This document shows positions 58,024-64,000 of a stretch of DNA of 64,000 nucleotides, one piece after another. Below the pieces are notes generated by a model that saw nothing but the letters and a program-made list of their open reading frames with translations, was not told where the DNA came from and did no database searches. The position numbers and the translations under genes are program-made. Origin of the DNA: Akebia trifoliata (lineage: Eukaryota > Streptophyta > Magnoliopsida > Ranunculales > Lardizabalaceae); assembly GCA_017979445.1 (NCBI GenBank), contig CM030709.1, forward strand, positions 6,366,001 through 6,430,000, written 5' to 3'. Numbering within the stretch: position 1 is the first letter of the stretch; each line of letters begins with the position of its first letter.

Positions 58024-60049
58024 TATTGTACCTCAGAAATAATGTTTCATATTCCCCAAGTCCTCAAGTATATAAATCAGTTGGTATGTATAAAGGAAGG
58101 TATATAATTCAGCTGGTAGGTAGAACAAATAAACTTGTAAATCAGTACAATAAATAAACTCAGAAGGTTGTTTTGTTCATACAATAAATAAACTATGTGA
58201 TTCCCACTCATTGTATCAGAAGTTCAATACATTGATAAGATTTTTGTATATGACTAGTTCTATCTTACCAGCACCCAAATTCTATAGTGACTATAATTCC
58301 CAAGCCACTCCACACATTTTACCCATAGCTAATACGGTGTTTTCATTTTGTTTAGAACTAGGTAGGCAAGGAAAACATTGAAACAAATGCATTGATAATA
58401 CAAAGTGTGATACAGTAATGAAACAACAGTAAGTGTGTGGACCCCATTTTCTACCTGCCTAACCTGTCAACTTGACTCTTTTCGGTTCTTTTTTTTTCCC
58501 ATTACTAAGCAATGCTGCTGAGAACCCCTTTTAGTACTCTCAGAGCTAATCCTGGGCTCCTAGAACATTCCCCAAATAGAAAAGCCCATACTTGGATAGG
58601 AAACATCAATTCAGGTCCAAAATAATCATTTCATAAACATTTCCAATTAAAAATACCCTTGACAACATAAACCCCCCCCCTCCCCCCTCCCCCTCCCCCC
58701 AACCAAATTCCAGCTGAAAAGTATCTAAAGATATTCCCTTGAAATTTTGACTAAGAAAATTCACACTAGGCATTTTTGAAATTCCTAGAACACCCTCTAA
58801 CTGCCTAAACCATTTCAAGTCCAAAATGACCCATGGGCCTAAGGCGGTGGAGAGAGAGCTTGAAATTGTAATATTTGACCAATAAAAAAAAATGGTTTGT
58901 ATGTGCCATCAGATTCATCTTTCTACAAAATAGCTCATCCTATAATCATGTCAACATGGGCTGAAGAACCATAAACCATTCGGTTTGCATAGGATAGTTT
59001 CTTTAATGCGTAATTTTCATCAACCCCTATGAGTTAAATAGCTCTTTATTTAAATAAAAATAAAAAAATTTAAAATTACTACTCAGCAATAGAAAAATGG
59101 AATAAAATAAACAAACAAATGTGCATGTACATAATCACCAAGTCGAGGTTGAAGAATAAATCAAGTAGGAAAAAATTCAGAAAATTCAATAGAACGGAGA
59201 AAAATAAGATAGGGCTAGGACCGTGTAATTGTTCCTACTAGGTGAGGTTCTTATATTATATCATTAAATTTCATGTTGAACTACAATAACAAATAATTAA
59301 ACGCTATATTTATACCATCCATACTTGCACAACAAGTAACCATAGTAACCAAACCACATATTGATACCATCCATACATCCACAACAAGTAACAATATTCA
59401 AGTTTATATTGTTTGGTACATGCAACCAAAATCAATTACATCCTCATTTGCATGATCATTATCTAATGCTTCATCAGTAATATGGTTACCATCATTATCA
59501 TCGAAGTCATCTTCTCTTAAAAATTGCTACATAAATACTTCAAACTAAATGAACTCCATTGCATAATACCGTTTGAGTTAAAAATATTGGTTGGTCACTT
59601 CTCCACGTGCTAGAAAATGGTTTTGGGCATTATCCACCAAACAAAATTTACTAGGGGAATTCCTAAACAAATCAAAGAAGGAATAAGGGATAAAGATGTG
59701 AACGATTATATCTTTCATTCCATTACACAAGGGACTCTTGTTGAGGATTGTAAAGCCCTTATGAAGGAAAGAAAATTATGTTCTTAAGAGTGACAATTTT
59801 ACTATAACTAAATGGCTCTTACATGAGAAACTATAGGAAAAAAAGATGGTTAACATTATACGTGTCAAAAACAAATGGTCTAACATCATGGTTATGCTAA
59901 AAGGCTGCCAACATAGTTAATACTACAATTCTGCTATTCATAAGCCCATTCATAGATATGAAAAAATGGTAAAAATGATGCCATATTTATTGATAGCCAT
60001 AAAATGAGGCCACTTAAAAGCAAATGAAGTAATAAGGTTTTTCCAAATC
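58024..60049. other. Harbinger internal DNA, no gene seen
   Basis: AT-rich. Contains a C run of about 20 with interspersed T at 58672-58700. 59550-60000 shows gene-like, stop-ridden sequence that I cannot assign. Confidence 0.4.
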
Positions 60050-60392
60050 ACATGTTCTGTTTTAAAACAATATTCTGTTTTGCGAGGATGGTCACTATGA
60101 TGAGAAGATCATCCTTACAAAAAATCAGCTCAATCAGAAACTTCTAAATCCATCAATCCATCAAAAGTGATTTACAAATTATTGACAAAAATTGGCAAAA
60201 AATCGACGGTCCACATTCTAAATCACTTTTAATGGGGTTAGAAGTTTTAGATTGGACTGATTTTTTTCACGGATGATCTTCCCATCATAGAGATCATCCT
60301 CACAAAAAATCAGCTCAATCCGAAACTTCTAACCCATATTCTGAAATTTTATTAATGTTACATTGTTTTTACATATGTTTTCTCATATGTCC
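60050..60392. mobile_element. Foldback MITE nested in Harbinger element
   Basis: Same family as 45340-45722: GAGGATGGTCACTATGATGAG, GATCATCC..ACAAAAAATCAGCTCAAT, and the tail TACATTGTTTTTACATATG. Left outer arm eroded. Confidence 0.7.
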
Positions 60393-62290
60393 CTTGAACC
60401 CGACCCTTTCAGAATTACTATATCTTCATTTGTTTCCAAAATTATTGGGGTAGATGAAATTCTTAGGCTGATGAGTTCAGAGAAATTGCAGAAATTGGAA
60501 TGGAAGTATAGGACATTGGGGAAAAAAAACAAAAAGCACAAAATCAAGCAAGAAAAAAAAATCTTAACATATCAATCAAAAATAAAAATCAATCAAGATA
60601 AATCAAAACCTTAACAGAATTGTAGACTAACGAAGCAAAAAATCCAAACAAACAAAAATAAAATAAAAATTGGGCAAATCGCAAAGCTATTTTGGTCATG
60701 AGTGAGAATCCAATCAAACCCAAAACCCAACAATACCCATAAATTTTTTATTTCTCTATTACAAACTAATTTTTTTGGTTCAGATTTGGAATGGAGAGGA
60801 TGAAGAGGAGAGGGTGAGAGAAGAGTATAACACAGAGGCAAACTTCCAATCAACATGATCATACACGTTTCCCATATCAACCTTTAAAACAAAAACACTT
60901 GCAGCTCTAAATACTAAAATCCCATCTAAGATTATCCTCAAAACATGTAAGGAAATATAATATAGAACATTTTCTCTTTATCAAAGTTTTTATTTAAATT
61001 TGTAGACATAGGCATAGTTGGAATCAATTTAAGCCATCCGATTGCTCATATTGCTTAGCATTCAAGGCTATGGTATAAACCCTTTTTTTTTTCTTAATGA
61101 GGACAAATCAGCTTTTGATCAAATTTATCAATATTCTACATTATTAGGAGAGAAATTTCAGCTTCTCTCCCATGAAAACCGAGAGCAGAGAGTTGAGATT
61201 TACCTTCATGAGAGTCGATGAAACCCTTGATTCACGACCTGTAGAGAGTGAGAGATAGATCTGTGTGAGCCGAGAGAGATCTAACGAAGAAGGAAGTCGA
61301 AAGTGAGAGTGGAGAGTCTTCAATGGTGGATGAATACAAGAGAGACGAAAGAGATCACAGAGAGGAGCTGCAACGAGAGAGACGAAGATGGGGTTTCGTT
61401 AAAAGCAAATAACGAAATAAGATTTAGGTTATTTCGTTGGAAATTCAAAGAAAGGTGAGGGGTATTTTGGTCATTGTACCTAAGCCGTTTTTCGGTGTTC
61501 GGCTTTGCGTGGAAGCAAAACGAAAAGCCTCATTTACACGTCTCCATAGAAGAGCTATTTTTCTGCTTTTTTTGATATCTGTGGGAGCTGAAGAAGCTCA
61601 AACGAACATGCATCTTATGGATTTTTTAGCTTAAAAGTTAGAAAAGCAAAATAAGCTGACTTATTTTTTTCAAACGAACAGCCCCTTAGCGTCCATAGAA
61701 GGTGCATTTGATGTGATCAGTAGCAAAATTAATATATTCTTCTTTGCTCGCCTAACTAAAAAAAAAAAGTGGTAACAAAAAATCAATTTCAAATTTTGAA
61801 TGCTGAAAAAACAAACGCAAAAGCAAAGCTTCATTAGACTCTGTATGGAAAGAACTTCTCTTAAATTGCATATGTTTAATTACAAAAACACTTAGGTTGA
61901 AACAAATATTCGGAAATAAGTACTAACTTCGACATACCACTCAAAGGTTTTGTGTATATTTGAGATGCATGATGAATGTCCCTCCTTATTCCTTAATTGT
62001 GGTATTTGATAAACAACTAAGATAAAATGCTTAGAGTACTCATATAATTTCTCACTTTCCAAAAGCTTTTAATTTTTTTTTTTTTTTTTAAATGTATTCA
62101 ACCTAGGGTTTTTGTGTCAAGATTGCCACTTGTTTTCCCCATATAATTTTATTTATTACTCGACTCTTTTAATGGATGAAAATATCCTATTTGATTTTTG
62201 CCAAATAGATCAAGGGTTCAAGGGGGGGGGGGGGGAGATGAGGTTATTTAGTTGAAGACTATCGACATTAAGAAAAAAAACATGGAAAAA

Positions 62291-62500
62291 AGGAAAAGTG
62301 GACTCACCAAAAATACCATAAAAAAGGGAAAATGTTAAATGCCTTCTTCCCTAAGTAAAATAAGAATCACTTTCCTTAGGGGTGGGGTGGGGTGGGGTGG
62401 GGTGGGGGGGGAGGAAAAGTGGACTCACCAAAAAAACCATAAAAAAGGGAAAATGTTAAATGCCTTCTTCCCCAAGTAAAACAAGAATCACTTTCCTTAG
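62291..62500. repeat. Tandem duplication enclosing a GGGGT minisatellite
   Basis: GGAAAAGTGGACTCACC to CACTTTCCTTAG occurs at about 62291-62378 and again at 62414-62500. Between lies (GGGGT)n followed by a G run (62379-62412). Copy A (31825-31920) has the unit once and no GGGGT array. A G run of about 15 also occurs at 62222. G-rich strand could form a quadruplex, 250-370 bp upstream of gene 6. Confidence 0.85.
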
Positions 62501-62689
62501 TACTATGTTATTGAAAAAGAGCAAGGGCAAGGCATCGTTTTTTTTATTAAAGTATATCTTATATTCATAAGATTAGTGGGTCCGGTATGTGGGAGAAAAA
62601 ATAGTTCCCCTTGCTTGAAGAAAATTAATAATTTACAACCCTCATATTTTATTGGTATTTCCATCTACCTCCACAAACATTTGTATCTC

Positions 62690-62697
62690 CATAAATA
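62690..62697 (+). promoter_or_regulatory. TATA-like box of DUF674 gene 6
   Basis: CATAAATA (T-to-C change at the first position relative to paralogues), followed by GATCTCCATAGA as in gene 1. 59 bp before the ATG, as in gene 3. Confidence 0.6.
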
Positions 62698-62748
62698 GAT
62701 CTCCATAGAAAGCATGGTTTTACGTTATAGCTAACTCTACACAAAGAG

Positions 62749-63512
62749 ATGGAAACAACAAAGCTGACCATTAAAGTGTTCTTAGACAAGAAAACCAATA
62801 CACTACTATTTGCAGAAGCTGGTAAGGACTTTGTTGATTTTCTCTTCAGTTTCTTGACACTGCCTTTGGGATCAGTGATCAGCCTCATCACTAAGAAGAA
62901 GATGGTGGGGTGCTTAAGTAATCTATATGAGAGTGTAGAGAACCTTAGTGCCCCCTACTTTATAAAGCCAAACCAGCACGAAGATTTGCTTTTGAAGCCA
63001 AAATTATGTTACCGTCCTGGTACAATCCCTCTCTTACCTCCAAATATGGGTGAAATATACTACCAGTGTCACAACAATTGCGGAAGAATAACCCGTAATG
63101 CAGGGACTTTGTGTTCTTGCAATCGCCAAATGAACAAAATGTTAACCTACGTCGATCATGAGACATCGAATGGAGAGGAAGGTTATGTGAAGGGCACAGT
63201 GGTGACATATATGGTGACAGATGATCTAGTGGTGATGCCCATGTCTGCCGAGTCAAGCTTAAGTATCCTAAATAAATTCGAGGTTGACATGGTGAGTTCC
63301 ATTGAGGTGAAAGAGGTTGGTATGACTTTAAATAAGGTAATCAAGAAATATCCTCATCAATCTGATGCATTTTTCATCTAAATCAACTTTAATTTTTTTT
63401 GTGGACTTATCATTGTGTTTTGTGCTGTCAGGGTATGGAACTACTGAGTACTTCTTTGGTATCGAACAAAGTTTTATCCAAAGGTTTCGCCACTGAGCTG
63501 ATTGATCTCTAA
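62749..63512 (+). CDS. DUF674 family protein, gene 6
   Basis: Exons 62749-63336 and 63432-63512 give about 222 residues. N-terminal block METTKLTIKVFLDKKTNT; Cys knuckle with C107, C111 (YYQCHNNC) and C122, C124 (LCSC), so spacing differs from the CxxC..CPNC of genes 2 and 4; no Ser linker; C-terminal block YVKGTVVTYMVTDDLVVMP; final exon GMELLSTSLVSNKVLSKGF. Frame and splice sites intact (donor GTAATC, acceptor GCTGTCAG). It is the functional-looking partner of pseudogene 3. Genes 3 and 6 form a sub-branch distinct from genes 1, 2, 4 and 5. Confidence 0.85.
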
Positions 63513-63859
63513 TTGTTCACCACTGAAAAACATATCAACGTAATTTGTTGATTTTGAACGTGTTTGCTCACTGTTTGTTAATTCCACCACTGCACTAGGG
63601 TCTTGTTTGGTAGATCATCTTATTAAAAAGAGCTACATTTGTGACTAGGTTTGATATGGGAATTAGAAGTACTCTAGATTTCTTTTTAGGTTTATGCTAA
63701 AGAAATTATAAATATATCAGTGTTTGATGCAGTGAATTGTGTTGGCAAAAATTTAATTGAAGTTTGTTCACTATTTTAAGTTAAATTTATGTGCAAAGGT
63801 CCTTGTTTATTTGCTTTCTAATTAATTGTTTTTCATATAATTTTTCCTCGATTCTCATT

Positions 63860-64000
63860 CTTTGCTTTGCTTTGTGTAATGTGTCATCTATATAACATAG
63901 AAAAAAAAATGTAGTTCTGTGTAATGTGTTCTGTAACATTGAAAAAAATGGATTTTTCATGGGCCGGTTTCATTCTTCAGGGGCAACATGTTCGTGTTGT
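63860..64000 (+). repeat. Copy of the FG-ORF 3' flank at window end
   Basis: TTTGCTTTGCTTTGTGTAATG, ATGTAGTTCTGTGTAA, AAATGGATTTTTCATGGG and GGTTTCATTCTT align with 41088-41205 downstream of the FG-repeat ORF. The junction coincides with the end of duplication copy B. Confidence 0.85.

Larger units (their letters stand above)
54160..61685 (-). mobile_element. 7.5-kb PIF/Harbinger element with both ORF relics
   Basis: Inverted ends GGGTCTGTTC and (from the right) GGGGCTGTTC; 3-bp duplication TTA at 54157-54159 and 61686-61688. Subterminal strings (AGAAGC, AAGCTGACTT) repeat at both ends. It carries, on the minus strand, a MYB/trihelix-like ORF1 and a DDE transposase ORF2, the two genes of autonomous PIF/Harbinger elements. 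Both contain stops. The site is unoccupied in duplication copy A (30985-31005). Confidence 0.9.
61686..63859. repeat. Segmental duplication, copy B right part
   Basis: Counterpart of about 31000-34406. It contains DUF674 gene 6 in place of the MITE-broken gene 3 and ends at ATTCTCATT, the point where copy A also ends. Confidence 0.85.

Overview
This is AT-rich plant nuclear DNA, very probably from a dicot. Evidence for that: several intact or decaying members of the plant-specific DUF674 family, genes with GT-AG introns, TATAAATA promoters, and a dense nested load of plant transposons (hAT, PIF/Harbinger, LINE, SINE-like, LTR-type, MITEs). No tRNA, rRNA, CRISPR or prokaryotic feature was seen. 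The species cannot be named from the sequence.

The gene content is essentially one family. Eight DUF674 loci lie on the + strand: intact-looking genes at 2.28-4.27, 24.34-25.17, 50.16-50.95 and 62.75-63.51 kb, pseudogenes at 32.14-34.06 and 48.06-48.87 kb, and lone terminal-exon relics at 30.85 and 54.0 kb. Most share a short promoter module (pyrimidine-rich block, then TATAAATA) and one intron in the same place. The only other host-like ORF is an FG-repeat, nucleoporin-C-terminus-like frame at 39.92-40.88 kb. One DUF674 paralogue (50.16 kb) has lost the family's Cys-rich knuckle and carries an FG-repeat segment in its place.

Mobile DNA explains most of the rest. From left to right: a 5'-truncated LINE (77-368); an inverted-repeat MITE (about 4.43-4.70 kb); an 11.8-kb hAT element (5215-17034) with 8-bp target duplication, a degenerate transposase gene, a captured PHD-finger gene fragment and a 3.6-kb LTR-like insertion inside the transposase; a second copy of the MITE split by a LINE (17.1-17.7 kb); another LTR-like insertion (19382-22747) carrying a nested LINE; foldback MITEs; SINE-like elements; a Harbinger-type MITE (32289-33434) that breaks a DUF674 exon; a LINE (46187-48020) that separates a DUF674 promoter from its coding sequence; and a 7.5-kb Harbinger element (54160-61685) with relics of both its ORFs.

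Segmental duplication built the cluster. 29.66-34.41 kb is copied at 52.91-54.16 plus 61.69-63.86 kb (the gap is the Harbinger element). About 17.7-22.8 kb is copied at about 35.7-38.85 kb, which preserves the empty site of the LTR-like insertion. The last 140 bases repeat the downstream flank of the FG-repeat ORF.
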